Below, piece after piece: positions 26,562 through 34,810 of a stretch of 64,000 nt of DNA (position 1 is its first letter; every line of letters starts with the position of its first letter). Location of the stretch: assembly GCF_000255655.1 (NCBI RefSeq), contig NZ_JH636438.1:1-64000 (forward strand), given 5' to 3'. Origin of the DNA: Schlesneria paludicola DSM 18645. GTDB taxonomy: Bacteria > Planctomycetota > Planctomycetia > Planctomycetales > Planctomycetaceae. Both the position numbers and the translations under genes were made by a program. Under the pieces are notes generated by a model. It worked only from the letters and a program-made list of their open reading frames with translations. It ran no database searches and was not told where the DNA came from.

Positions 26562-28040
26562 TTACGACAGAGCCACCGTGACGGTCTTCGTTTCGGTGTA
26601 GTGATCCAGCGCCGCTTCCCCGTTTTCGCGTCCTTGCCCTGACATCTTGAATCCGCCGAACGGTGTCGTTGTGTCAACGATGTGATAGCAGTTCACCCAA
26701 ACAGTTCCGGCTTTTACGTTCTTGGCATACCAATGTGCCTTGTCGATATTCTTCGTCCAGATCGCAGCCGCCAGACCGTAGGTCGTGTTGTTCGCTCGTT
26801 CGATCATGTCTTCGGCGTCTTTGAACGAGAGCACGCTGACCACGGGGCCAAAGATTTCGTCCGTGGCGATCGACATGTTGTCCTTCACATTGTCGAAGAT
26901 TGTCGGTTCGACAAAGTAACCTTTGCCGTCTCCCGCTCGCTTGCCGCCGCACACCAGTTTCGCACCCTGCTTCTGGCCTTGATCGACATAACCCAGAATC
27001 TTGTCGAGTTGTTCCTGAGAAACCTGCGGGCCTTGCTCGGTTTTTTCATCGAGCTGGTTACCGACGCGTCGCTGACGTGCTCTATCCGCCAGTCGCGACA
27101 CGAACTCTTCGCGGATCTTTTCTTCAACGAAAAGTCGGCTGCCGGCCGTGCAGCACTGTCCACCGTGGAAATAGATTGCATGGAAGGCACCGGCGACGGC
27201 TTGTTCCATGTCGCAGTCGGCGAAGACGACGTTCGGGCTCTTCCCGCCCAGTTCAAACGTCGTTCGCTTCAGTGTGTCGGCGGCGCGTTTCGTAATGATC
27301 TTGGCGGTGTCGACGTGACCCGTGAAGGCGATCTTGTCGATACCAGGATGGGTCACCATTGCATCGCCCGTGGTCTCGCCCATGCCATTCAGCATATTAA
27401 TGACGCCTGCGGGGAATCCCGCTTCCTGTGCCAGCTCGCACAGTCGCAAGGCGGTCAGCGGAGTCTGTTCCGCCGCCTTCATCACGATCGCGTTTCCGCA
27501 TGCCAGCGCAGGTCCCCATTTCCACGCGGCCATCAGCAACGGGAAGTTCCAGGGAATGATCTGGCCGACAACGCCCACCGGCTGTCGCAACGTGTAAGAC
27601 AGAAAGTTGCCCCGTACCGGGACCGTCTTTCCCTCGATCTTGTCCGCCCAACCTGCGTAGTAACGGATGCAGTTGATGACGCCACCCAGGTCTCCGCGAG
27701 AATCGGTGATCGTCTTTCCACAGTTCAGCGATTCAAGACGAGCCAGTTCTTCGGAATGGGTCTCCAAGAGGTCGGCCAGTTTGAACATCAGCTTGCCGCG
27801 ATCGGCCGCATCCATCCGTCCCCAGGGACCTTTGTCGAGTGCTTTGCGAGCCGCTTTGACGGCGGAATCGACATCTTGCTTTGTGGCATGAGCCACCTTT
27901 GCGATGACTTCACCGTTCGCGGGGTTGTACGTTTCAAACGTGCCGCCGTCAGATGCGTCACACCATTCGTTGTTGATGAAGAGTTTCGTTTTTCCTGCGA
28001 ATTTCGTCGCGGTCGGAGGGGTGGCGAGCGTGGCGGTCAT
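26562..28040 (-). CDS. NAD(P)-dependent aldehyde dehydrogenase
   Basis: Enzymes of this superfamily oxidise aldehydes to carboxylic acids in the cytoplasm. The 492-residue protein has the full signature: the IIPWNFPLLMAAWKWGPAL cofactor segment, KAAEQTPLTAL, a GxxxG turn at FTGHVDTAK, the catalytic Glu in TFELGGKSPN and the catalytic Cys in HGGQCCTAGSR, and the late EIFGPVVSVLSF and NNTTYGLAAAIWT motifs. It is closest in style to ALDH1/2 and betaine-aldehyde types; the true substrate is not evident. ATG 28040 has AAGGA five bases upstream. A strong hairpin follows the gene. The upstream esterase gene is on the same strand, 115 bases away. Confidence 0.95.
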   Translation of the reverse strand: MTATLATPPTATKFAGKTKLFINNEWCDASDGGTFETYNPANGEVIAKVAHATKQDVDSAVKAARKALDKGPWGRMDAADRGKLMFKLADLLETHSEELARLESLNCGKTITDSRGDLGGVINCIRYYAGWADKIEGKTVPVRGNFLSYTLRQPVGVVGQIIPWNFPLLMAAWKWGPALACGNAIVMKAAEQTPLTALRLCELAQEAGFPAGVINMLNGMGETTGDAMVTHPGIDKIAFTGHVDTAKIITKRAADTLKRTTFELGGKSPNVVFADCDMEQAVAGAFHAIYFHGGQCCTAGSRLFVEEKIREEFVSRLADRARQRRVGNQLDEKTEQGPQVSQEQLDKILGYVDQGQKQGAKLVCGGKRAGDGKGYFVEPTIFDNVKDNMSIATDEIFGPVVSVLSFKDAEDMIERANNTTYGLAAAIWTKNIDKAHWYAKNVKAGTVWVNCYHIVDTTTPFGGFKMSGQGRENGEAALDHYTETKTVTVALS

Positions 28041-28155
28041 AGTGTCCTTTCTGGAGACAGTCGCGAACAGAACGGGCCCGAGGGACATCCCGTATCGTAG
28101 CCTGCTGCAACAGGCGACTCAACTCGTTGAAATCCCAACCGATCACCGCGTCAGT

Positions 28156-29043
28156 TCACGGCGTCAATTTCATTTCCGCCAACCAGGCCAAAGATTGATT
28201 CTGCCAGGCGTCCCACATCGGTCCTTTGTATCCATTCAGTCCATGCCCGCCTGAGGGCAGCTCCAGCAGTCGACCTGGAACATCGTGCGCTTTCAACGCT
28301 TCATAGAACAACCGGCTGTTGTCAATCACGACGGCCGAGTCATCGAGCGCGTGCGCCAGGAACGTGGGGGGCGTCTTGTCGGAGACCTGACGTTCATTTG
28401 AGAAGAGCTCGACCATTTTGGCAGAAGGTTCCCCGCCCAGCAGATTCTTCCGTGATCCTTGGTGAGTCTTTTCTCCCATTGTAATCACAGGGTAGATCAA
28501 AATGGCAAAGTCCGGTCGGCAACTGATGCGATCGATCGGGTTGGCGGACTGTGCATTGCCGAGATCAAAGTGCGTGGCGGTCGTCGATGCCAGATGCCCG
28601 CCTGCCGAAAAACCGATCACGCCAATTTTAGCAGGATTAATCTTCCAATCGGCGGCATTCAACCGCGTGTATCGAATCGCCCGCTGTGCATCCAACAGCG
28701 GCACGAACGTTCGCTGCGCGGGAAGTCGATATTCGACAACCACACCCGTGATGCCGTGCCGATTGAGCCACGCGGCAATGCCATCTCCTTCAGGGACTTT
28801 GGCAAGTCCCCCATAGCCACCGCCCGGAAATATCACGATCGCCGTTCCATTCGGTTCGGGCGCGAGATGAACCGAGATGAACGTGTCTGCCGTTTCGAAC
28901 TGGCCTTCGCCCGTCGGCGCCTGGCCGTTCCAAAGTGGGATTCGCCGAAGATCGGCTTGCTGTGCCGAACAGAAGCTTGGAGACTGGATCAATCCTGTCA
29001 AAAACACCAGGCCGATCAATACCTCACGTCGCTGACAAATCAT
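28156..29043 (-). CDS. Exported alpha/beta-hydrolase (BD-FAE/acetyl esterase type)
   Basis: The 295-residue protein starts with a signal peptide (basic MICQRR, hydrophobic VLIGLVFLTGLIQSPSF, cleavage near CSAQQA). The mature part is an alpha/beta hydrolase: oxyanion loop FPGGGYGGLA, nucleophile elbow GFSAGGH, catalytic Asp in LAHALDDSAV and His in SGGHGLN. This is the family of xylan and xyloglucan acetyl esterases and feruloyl esterase-like enzymes often found in polysaccharide-degrading planctomycetes. Secretion plus a similar protein at 33831-34766 point to carbohydrate ester removal, though the substrate is unknown. Confidence 0.87.
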   Translation of the reverse strand: MICQRREVLIGLVFLTGLIQSPSFCSAQQADLRRIPLWNGQAPTGEGQFETADTFISVHLAPEPNGTAIVIFPGGGYGGLAKVPEGDGIAAWLNRHGITGVVVEYRLPAQRTFVPLLDAQRAIRYTRLNAADWKINPAKIGVIGFSAGGHLASTTATHFDLGNAQSANPIDRISCRPDFAILIYPVITMGEKTHQGSRKNLLGGEPSAKMVELFSNERQVSDKTPPTFLAHALDDSAVVIDNSRLFYEALKAHDVPGRLLELPSGGHGLNGYKGPMWDAWQNQSLAWLAEMKLTP

Positions 29044-29220
29044 CGCGAATTCCCTGGAGCGTGGCAGGTCCGGATTCGATTCGAGAAGAACGCGAACCGG
29101 TTTTAGTGTGGGGGCACCGGCAAGTTACTTTGAAACGACCGGCATTCGCAAATGAACGAGCCCCTATTGTAGACTGTTTACAGACCTTGGATTCACTCGT
29201 TCGTTCCGCGGAAATCAATC

Positions 29221-30009
29221 TTGCCTCACGATAGTCAATTTCAACGTCCGAAACGTCAGATCGAGCGAGAATTCGGCGTTCCGGTTCCCGGCGAAATCGT
29301 ATCTCCCGATCAATGGACGCAGACGGGCTTAAAGAAACTCCCCCCAGAGGGACCACTCAATTTTGCCGAGATCTTCGGTCGCGTCGCACCGATCATGCTC
29401 GATATCGGCTGCGGGAACGGGAGGTCAACCCTGGCTTCGGCCGTGTGGCGATCCGATGTTGACCACCTTTCGTCGGACGTGTTGCCGGTTGTGATTCGTT
29501 ATGCAACCCGTCGTGCCAATCAACGAGGATTGAAAAATGTCCGGTTCGCGGTGATCGGTGGGCGGGAAATCCTCCAGGACTACATCGCGCCTCAAAGCGT
29601 CAACGAGATCCACGTCTATCATCCGCAACCCTACTATGAAGCGGACCAGGTGCATCGGCGTTTGATCACACCGGAATTTATCGCGCTCGTGCATCGGTCT
29701 CTCGTGAACGACGGATTGTTTGTACTGCAGACGGACAATCCAGGGTATTGGAAGTACATGCAGCAAATCGTCCCATTGTTTTTTGACTGGACCGTCCATC
29801 CTGATCGATGGCCTGATGCTCCCAAGGGACGCACACGCCGCGAAATCATTGCCCTTCGACAGTCGCTGCCGGTCTTTCGTGGAACCGGTCGACCCCGCAA
29901 CGATATCTCGGCCGCCGACGTCTTGCAGCTTGCAACGACGCTGCCGCCACCGACCTTTGACGCGGATCGAAAACTGCGGGATCTCGACCGCGTCGAACGC
30001 GAAGGGTGA
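29221..30009 (+). CDS. trmB: TrmB-like tRNA (guanine-N7)-methyltransferase, divergent
   Basis: TrmB uses S-adenosylmethionine to methylate N7 of G46 in the tRNA variable loop. The 262-residue frame begins at TTG 29221, with no ATG near and only a weak ribosome site. The SAM motif is present (MLDIGCGNGRSTLA), followed by the expected order of strands (DHLSSDVLPVVIRYATRRA, NVRFAVIGGREIL). The hallmark PDPWPKxRHxKRR segment is replaced by YHPQPYYEADQVHRRL, keeping only scattered residues. The later LQTDN strand is intact and fits the family. The C-terminal 60 residues after FDWTVHPDRW are longer than usual. TrmB is the best family, but a related methyltransferase with another target is possible. 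Confidence 0.7.
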   Translation: MPHDSQFQRPKRQIEREFGVPVPGEIVSPDQWTQTGLKKLPPEGPLNFAEIFGRVAPIMLDIGCGNGRSTLASAVWRSDVDHLSSDVLPVVIRYATRRANQRGLKNVRFAVIGGREILQDYIAPQSVNEIHVYHPQPYYEADQVHRRLITPEFIALVHRSLVNDGLFVLQTDNPGYWKYMQQIVPLFFDWTVHPDRWPDAPKGRTRREIIALRQSLPVFRGTGRPRNDISAADVLQLATTLPPPTFDADRKLRDLDRVEREG

Positions 30010-30354
30010 TTCCGCACACGGACGTGACGACGAAGGAGATTCCTCTGATCCTTCCGAGACTTTGCATCCTCTTGAAAGTCCCCAGTCGACGCTCGTTCGC
30101 CAGTAAGCACTGCCTTGGAGCGCGGGGAAACGCACCCGAATCAAACGAATGCCGTGTACGTTGATCCCTGTGTTGTTGTCGCGGAATTCATCGACTTTGG
30201 TCGAAGATCTCCCCGAAATCACAAAAAAAGCCGCGAAAAACGGTCTGGCCACATTCAAACTGTTTCGTTAGCATCCCCCGCCCATCGGGACCTGATGCCC
30301 GGGGCCGACAGGTAATTGTGTGTCGATCATGGATGACTGACGCCACCGTTCAGG
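30010..30354 (+). other. Non-coding stretch before the TIGR03009-like gene
   Basis: About 345 bases between two rightward genes hold only short frames without ribosome sites. Nothing further is recognised; a promoter for the next gene may lie here. Confidence 0.4.
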
Positions 30355-31494
30355 ATGAACGCTCCCATCATGCGACAGATTTCTCGATTCCGATTTACGG
30401 TGTTCGTGACCTGCGTGACTGCCAGCTTTTCGACTGTGCTTCTGGCACAGAACGGTAAGTCGCCGCAACGTCAATCTTCTCCGCCTGCGACAAGCGGCAA
30501 GTCTTCGACGGGGCGGCCATCGTCTGCTCCGCCCAAAGGGGCTGCTGCCGAGGCACCCGCGAAAATTGATCGCAATCTCGTGCGACAAACGGCTGCCACC
30601 GACGAATTGCCGCCGGAACTCGAAGAGATTCTTGCGGACTGGGAAGCGCATTCGAAGTCCATCAAGACCTTGCACGGGATTCAATCGCGAAGCGAATTCA
30701 ATCATGTGTTCGGTGTCGAAAAGGTCACCAAGGGGCCCTTCTTCCTCGAAACACCCGACAAAGGTCGAATCGACATTCTTGCGGTGAAGCTCGGTAAGGG
30801 GGCTGTCAGCAACAAGTTGGATAAAGAAAAAAAACCATATAAGCTCGAATCCGGGCAGTCGCAAAAGTGGATCTGCACCGGGGAAGAGATTCTGATCCTC
30901 AACGAGGACGAGAAAGACAAGACCTACTCCCGCGAAGCGATTCCCGAGAATCAACGCGGCAAGAACATTATTCACAGCCCATTGCCATTCCTGTTTGGGA
31001 TGGAAGCAGAAGAAGCCAAACATCGATTCAAACTGCAATTTGATAAAGACAAGACCGACGGGTCCATCAAGAATTCCAAGGATTCCGCGACGCTGTTGGC
31101 CTGGCCGAAGATGGAGAAGGATCGACAGAACTACAAGGTCGCACGGATTACGCTGGATAAAACCAAGTATCTGCCAAAGGAAGTGCGTCTCTTGGACGAC
31201 AGTGGCACCGAAGTTGTGTACACCTTTGAATCTGTCAGCGTCAACACCAAGAATCTGCAAGGGGTGAGAGGGATTTTTGGGATCGAAACCGATCCTTATC
31301 ATCCAAGCCTCAAAGGCTACGCACTGTACATTCCGCCCGAAGATCCAATCGAGGAACGGGAAAAACGGATGGGGATTCCTGTCCAAAAGTCAGGTCAGAA
31401 AGTGAGAATGGCGACACCTGTCGAGCCGAGTGCGCCGCCAACCAAAGATGGAAAACGATCTGCGACAGCACCGCAGAACTCGATCCGGAAATGA
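30355..31494 (+). CDS. Exported planctomycete protein of TIGR03009 type
   Basis: This 379-residue protein starts with a signal peptide (FRFTVFVTCVTASFSTVLLAQ), then a low-complexity Ser/Pro/Lys stretch to about residue 70. The remainder, from LPPELEEILADWEAHSKSIKTL on, matches the plan of the TIGR03009 family: a helix followed by beta strands (FFLETPDKGRIDIL, KWICTGEEILILNEDEK), a middle helix with LPFLFGMEAEEAKHRF, and strands ending in TYTFESV-like sequence. The order recalls LolA/outer-membrane lipoprotein carrier-like half barrels, so lipid or lipoprotein binding in the periplasm is a reasonable guess. The family is almost confined to planctomycetes. An ATG at 30370 is an alternative start. 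A clear terminator follows. Confidence 0.75.
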   Translation: MNAPIMRQISRFRFTVFVTCVTASFSTVLLAQNGKSPQRQSSPPATSGKSSTGRPSSAPPKGAAAEAPAKIDRNLVRQTAATDELPPELEEILADWEAHSKSIKTLHGIQSRSEFNHVFGVEKVTKGPFFLETPDKGRIDILAVKLGKGAVSNKLDKEKKPYKLESGQSQKWICTGEEILILNEDEKDKTYSREAIPENQRGKNIIHSPLPFLFGMEAEEAKHRFKLQFDKDKTDGSIKNSKDSATLLAWPKMEKDRQNYKVARITLDKTKYLPKEVRLLDDSGTEVVYTFESVSVNTKNLQGVRGIFGIETDPYHPSLKGYALYIPPEDPIEEREKRMGIPVQKSGQKVRMATPVEPSAPPTKDGKRSATAPQNSIRK

Positions 31495-31508
31495 TCTGAC
31501 CAAGTCAC

Positions 31509-31543
31509 GTTCACGCGGGAGTGATCCCGCGTGAACTCGTTTT
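31509..31543 (+). terminator. Rho-independent terminator after the TIGR03009-like gene
   Basis: A perfect 12-bp inverted repeat (GTTCACGCGGGA at 31509-31520, complement at 31525-31536, loop GTGA) is followed by TCGTTTT. It starts 14 bases after the stop codon. Confidence 0.88.
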
Positions 31544-31906
31544 CAGCCCTCAATCTTCTCACCCTGCCGTCTCGTCGCTTTCGATCTTTGCGCGATCAAT
31601 TCCCAAATCGATCAAAGTGACGCTCTGGTTTCTCGCACGTTCTGTGCGGTATCCTGTCTGTGACGGAGGTACCGAACGTGACGAATGGTTGGTCGGCGTC
31701 GGGCGATACTCGCGATTGCGCAGAATCCCCCCTGCCGCTGCGGGGTGTCGCGGAATTGCGACTGGACACGTTGCGAATTGTAACGTAGGTCTTAGTGTGC
31801 CAGATCGTATGCGATATACGGGTGCCCGAAGGAGAGTCGCCGAACTGACCGGCCGGACCTTCGATCCCATACGGAATGGCCTTCCTCTATTCCACGGGTC
31901 CCCAGA
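31544..31906 (+). other. Non-coding stretch before the deacetylase gene
   Basis: Some 360 bases contain one 129-codon frame (31521-31910) that starts inside the upstream terminator hairpin and has no ribosome site or protein-like composition. I see no supported gene; a promoter for the deacetylase is likely here but not pinpointed. Confidence 0.4.
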
Positions 31907-32941
31907 ATGAATTGTTTGAAGCGGAAAACTATGCCAGTTCGTCCTTCAAAACGGAACTTCTTAGCACGGGCACTCGACATCACCGGATGTGGTCGAATGT
32001 TGCGAGCGGCCTCCACGTGGGAAGGCGTTCTCATTCTCAACTACCATCGGATCGGAAACAGACACGATTCGTTGCTCGATCGGAATCTCTGGAGTGCTTC
32101 GGACGAGGATTTCGACGCACAAATCAGGATGGTTGCCAAGAACTTCGATGTCGTGGGACTCGATGACCTGGAAACGGTCATGCACGGTCACAGCGGTCGC
32201 CACGTCATGGTGACCTTCGACGATGGTTACCTCGACAACTACACGAACGCGTATCCGATTCTGAAGTCGCACAATGTTCCTGCCACCTTCTTCATCACGA
32301 CCGGATTCTTGGATGTCCCGAAAGTTCCCTGGTGGGACGAGATTGCATGGATGGTTCGATCCAGTTCGAAAAAGGGGCTCGATGCCAGTTTCTGGACGTC
32401 CACCCCGATTGTCTTTGACGAGCCTCACCGTGAAGCCGCGATCAATCGGCTGCTGGCCATCTACAAGAACATGACAGGCGTTGTGACAGACGATTATGTC
32501 GAATTCCTGGCCGAGTCACTTGGGACCGGACGGTGTCCTCATCAAATTGCTCGGGAACTATGGATGACCTGGGATATGATCCGCGAGATGAAGCAGAATC
32601 GCATGACGTTTGGCGGCCATACCGTCAATCATCCGATCCTTGCCAATCTTTCGGGTGAACAGCAAGACGAAGAGATCGGAAATTGTCGCCGCCGTCTGGT
32701 CGAAGAATTAGGTGAACCGATCGACGCTTTCAGCTACCCCGTGGGAGGCGCCCGGAGCTTCAACTCGGACACGCGGAAAGCACTCGTCAAGCATGGGTTC
32801 AAATGGGGATTTACTTACCTGGGTGGTTACTGCCACTACGGGGAAACAGACCTTCTTGCCATTCCGCGAACTGCGATTGAGACCGATATTGATTTGTCGA
32901 TGTTCCGCGCGATCACCACCCTGCCTCAAATCTTCGCTTGA
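31907..32941 (+). CDS. Polysaccharide deacetylase (NodB-homology family)
   Basis: Carbohydrate esterase family 4 enzymes remove acetyl groups from chitin, peptidoglycan or exopolysaccharide with a metal ion. The 344-residue protein shows NodB motif 1 in VMVTFDDGYLDNY (the Asp pair), motif 2 in GGHTVNHPILA (the two metal His spaced by three), and motif 3 in FSYPVGG, where the R/P motif is weak. There is an insert of about 90 residues between motifs 1 and 2 (WWDEIAWMVRSS to MTWDMIREMKQ), usual for the subset involved in exopolysaccharide synthesis. No signal peptide or membrane helix is seen. An ATG at 31931 has a slightly better purine-rich upstream stretch than that at 31907, so the protein may be eight residues shorter. 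Confidence 0.88.
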   Translation: MNCLKRKTMPVRPSKRNFLARALDITGCGRMLRAASTWEGVLILNYHRIGNRHDSLLDRNLWSASDEDFDAQIRMVAKNFDVVGLDDLETVMHGHSGRHVMVTFDDGYLDNYTNAYPILKSHNVPATFFITTGFLDVPKVPWWDEIAWMVRSSSKKGLDASFWTSTPIVFDEPHREAAINRLLAIYKNMTGVVTDDYVEFLAESLGTGRCPHQIARELWMTWDMIREMKQNRMTFGGHTVNHPILANLSGEQQDEEIGNCRRRLVEELGEPIDAFSYPVGGARSFNSDTRKALVKHGFKWGFTYLGGYCHYGETDLLAIPRTAIETDIDLSMFRAITTLPQIFA

Positions 32942-33202
32942 CACTTCTCTTCGCCTGGCGACCTTCTTCGTCGGCTTTCCCGCTCTTCACAATTCGTGTT
33001 TGACCTCTGATTGAAAACGTGCCGTTTCAATTCGTACGGTGTTGTTTCGCGCTGAAAGTCCGTCCGTCCAACAGTTGACGGCTTGCCGCTTTCGGTTATC
33101 GTGACACGACGCTCGCGTATGACTGCAAAGTGTCTTTGCGGGTCATCTCGTACAGGAACTGCGACGGAACGTTCCACGATCGAGTTCGTGAAGGGCCTTA
33201 AC

Positions 33203-33667
33203 ATGACGTTGATGGATCAGAAATGGGTTCGTGTCGGCAAGGTGACATTCGGCAAGGGGGTCTTCGCCCGGCAAGATATTCCTAAGGGAACGACCATCGG
33301 AAAGGTCGATGGTCGTGTGATTGATGATCCGAACTACGCGACCTCGTACTGCATCGATCTGGGCGGTTCGATGTCGCTTGAGCCACAAGCCCCGTTCCGG
33401 TTCCTGAATCACTGCTGCACGCCCAATAGTTGTTTGTGCATCCAGGAAGTGTTGTACGACGACGGATCGCCTGCTCCCTCCGAAGTCTATGTCGAAGCAA
33501 TCGCCGACATTCCGAAGGGGGCCGAACTGACCATCGACTATCAATGGGCCGCGTACGGCGCGATCAAGTGTCTTTGCGGAAGCCCTGCGTGCCGTGGTTG
33601 GGTCGTCGCGATCGAAGAGTTGCCGTTGCTGCAAAAGAAAACGAAAAAGGCCAAGCAGGCCTGCTGA
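33203..33667 (+). CDS. Stand-alone SET-domain protein
   Basis: SET proteins transfer methyl groups from S-adenosylmethionine to protein lysines. This 154-residue protein is little more than the domain: VGKVTFGKGVFARQDIPKG at the start, the pseudoknot FLNHCCTPNSCL (matching xxNHSCxPN), ELTIDYQWA (the conserved Tyr), and a post-SET-like cluster with CLCGSPACRGW. The end is lysine-rich (KKTKKAKQ). ATG 33203 is supported by AAGGG seven bases upstream; upstream codons in the longer frame (from 33083) are unlikely to be translated. Bacterial SET proteins of this size are found in planctomycetes, chlamydiae and others; targets are mostly unknown. The gene stands between unrelated genes. Confidence 0.88.
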   Translation: MTLMDQKWVRVGKVTFGKGVFARQDIPKGTTIGKVDGRVIDDPNYATSYCIDLGGSMSLEPQAPFRFLNHCCTPNSCLCIQEVLYDDGSPAPSEVYVEAIADIPKGAELTIDYQWAAYGAIKCLCGSPACRGWVVAIEELPLLQKKTKKAKQAC

Positions 33668-33830
33668 TTTCACCTCAAGCCGTTTCCTGCGCGATTTCCA
33701 CTACCGTGTCCTCCGAGTCTCAGTGGCAAGATCTCTTTTCCAAGGTCAAGAAGGTCACCCCTGAGGGCACAAAGAGGGAAAAGGCTGACGTTGGCTCCTG
33801 TGTTCGGTGAAATCCGCGGAGGCACTCGGG

Positions 33831-34766
33831 ATGCAGCTCATTCGAAGAATGTGGGTCATCATTCTCGGATTGTTCTTCGCACTGACGACATGTCCGCAGG
33901 CTCGGTCCGACGATCAGCCAGACGATGTCCTGGTCATCCGCGAATTGCGGTACCGCGAGGGTGAGAGTAAGAACTGGGCGCTGGACCTGGCTCGACCGAA
34001 AGGTGATGTCGCAACATTGCGGCCCGCGATCGTGATCATTCATGGTGGCGGCTGGAAATTTGGCAACAAATCCAGTTTCTCGAAATCGGATTCCCCAGCC
34101 CCAGGAAACATCGTCGACTTTGCGCGACTCGGATTTGTCGCCGCGACCATCAATTATCGTCTCTCCACTGAAGCGGTCTGGCCTGCGGCCCTTCATGACT
34201 GCAAGAACGCCGTGCGCTATTTGCGAGCCCATGCCAAAGAGCATGGTATCGATCCGACGCGAATCGGTGTCTGGGGGAACTCTGCGGGCGGGCATCTGGC
34301 ACTGCTTTTGGGGCTGACAGAATCACAGTCCAAATGGGAAGGCGATGGCCCGCACCTGGACCAGTCGAGTTCCGTGCAATCCGTCTTCAGCGACAGCGGT
34401 CCGATCGATCTTGTCCATCAGCACCAGCAAGATCAGGTGCGGATGGTCATCGAGGAATTGTTTGGAGGCCCGCCCGAGGGCCCGCGGCTGGATGACTATC
34501 GGGCCGCGTCACCCATCAACTACGTCAACGGGAAGTGTCCACCGACCCTGCTCGTCTATGGTGCCGCCGACGAACAAGTGGGCATCGAAACCGCGGATCA
34601 GTTCCTGGTTGCGGCAACCCAGGCCGGACATCGCGACATCAGCTACATCCGTCTCGCGAATGTCCGCCATTGCCCTTTCTCGATTCGACGAATTGCGTTT
34701 CTGACTCCGATCGTCAACGAGTTCTTCACGCGCACGCTTCGACTTCAGGATGCTCCGAAGCCCTGA
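33831..34766 (+). CDS. Exported alpha/beta-hydrolase (BD-FAE/esterase type)
   Basis: This encodes 311 residues from ATG 33831, which has GGAGG eight bases upstream; a GTG at 33807 is less likely. The N-terminus is a signal peptide (RRMWVIILGLFFALTTCPQA, cleavage near RSDDQ). The hydrolase core shows IIHGGGWKFG (oxyanion hole), the nucleophile motif GNSAGGHLA, an Asp near LLVYGAADEQV, and a His near ANVRHCPF. It belongs with the BD-FAE/esterase-lipase group, as does the gene at 28156-29043. The role is probably ester cleavage on exported or environmental polysaccharides; the substrate is unknown. Confidence 0.87.
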   Translation: MQLIRRMWVIILGLFFALTTCPQARSDDQPDDVLVIRELRYREGESKNWALDLARPKGDVATLRPAIVIIHGGGWKFGNKSSFSKSDSPAPGNIVDFARLGFVAATINYRLSTEAVWPAALHDCKNAVRYLRAHAKEHGIDPTRIGVWGNSAGGHLALLLGLTESQSKWEGDGPHLDQSSSVQSVFSDSGPIDLVHQHQQDQVRMVIEELFGGPPEGPRLDDYRAASPINYVNGKCPPTLLVYGAADEQVGIETADQFLVAATQAGHRDISYIRLANVRHCPFSIRRIAFLTPIVNEFFTRTLRLQDAPKP

Positions 34767-34810
34767 GCGTCAGTGGCGGTTGAACTTCATGCCCAGAACG
34801 ACACGTTCGC

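Noticed and set aside
26682-28100. 472-codon frame on the plus strand
   Set aside because: It is the antisense of the aldehyde dehydrogenase gene, whose catalytic motifs are all intact; the translation shows no domain.
30268-31386. 372-codon frame on the minus strand
   Set aside because: Antisense of the TIGR03009-like gene, which has a signal peptide and terminator; hydrophobic character arises from Lys/Glu codons read backwards.
31521-31910. 129-codon frame before the deacetylase
   Set aside because: Starts inside the terminator hairpin of the upstream gene, lacks a ribosome site and has no protein-like pattern.
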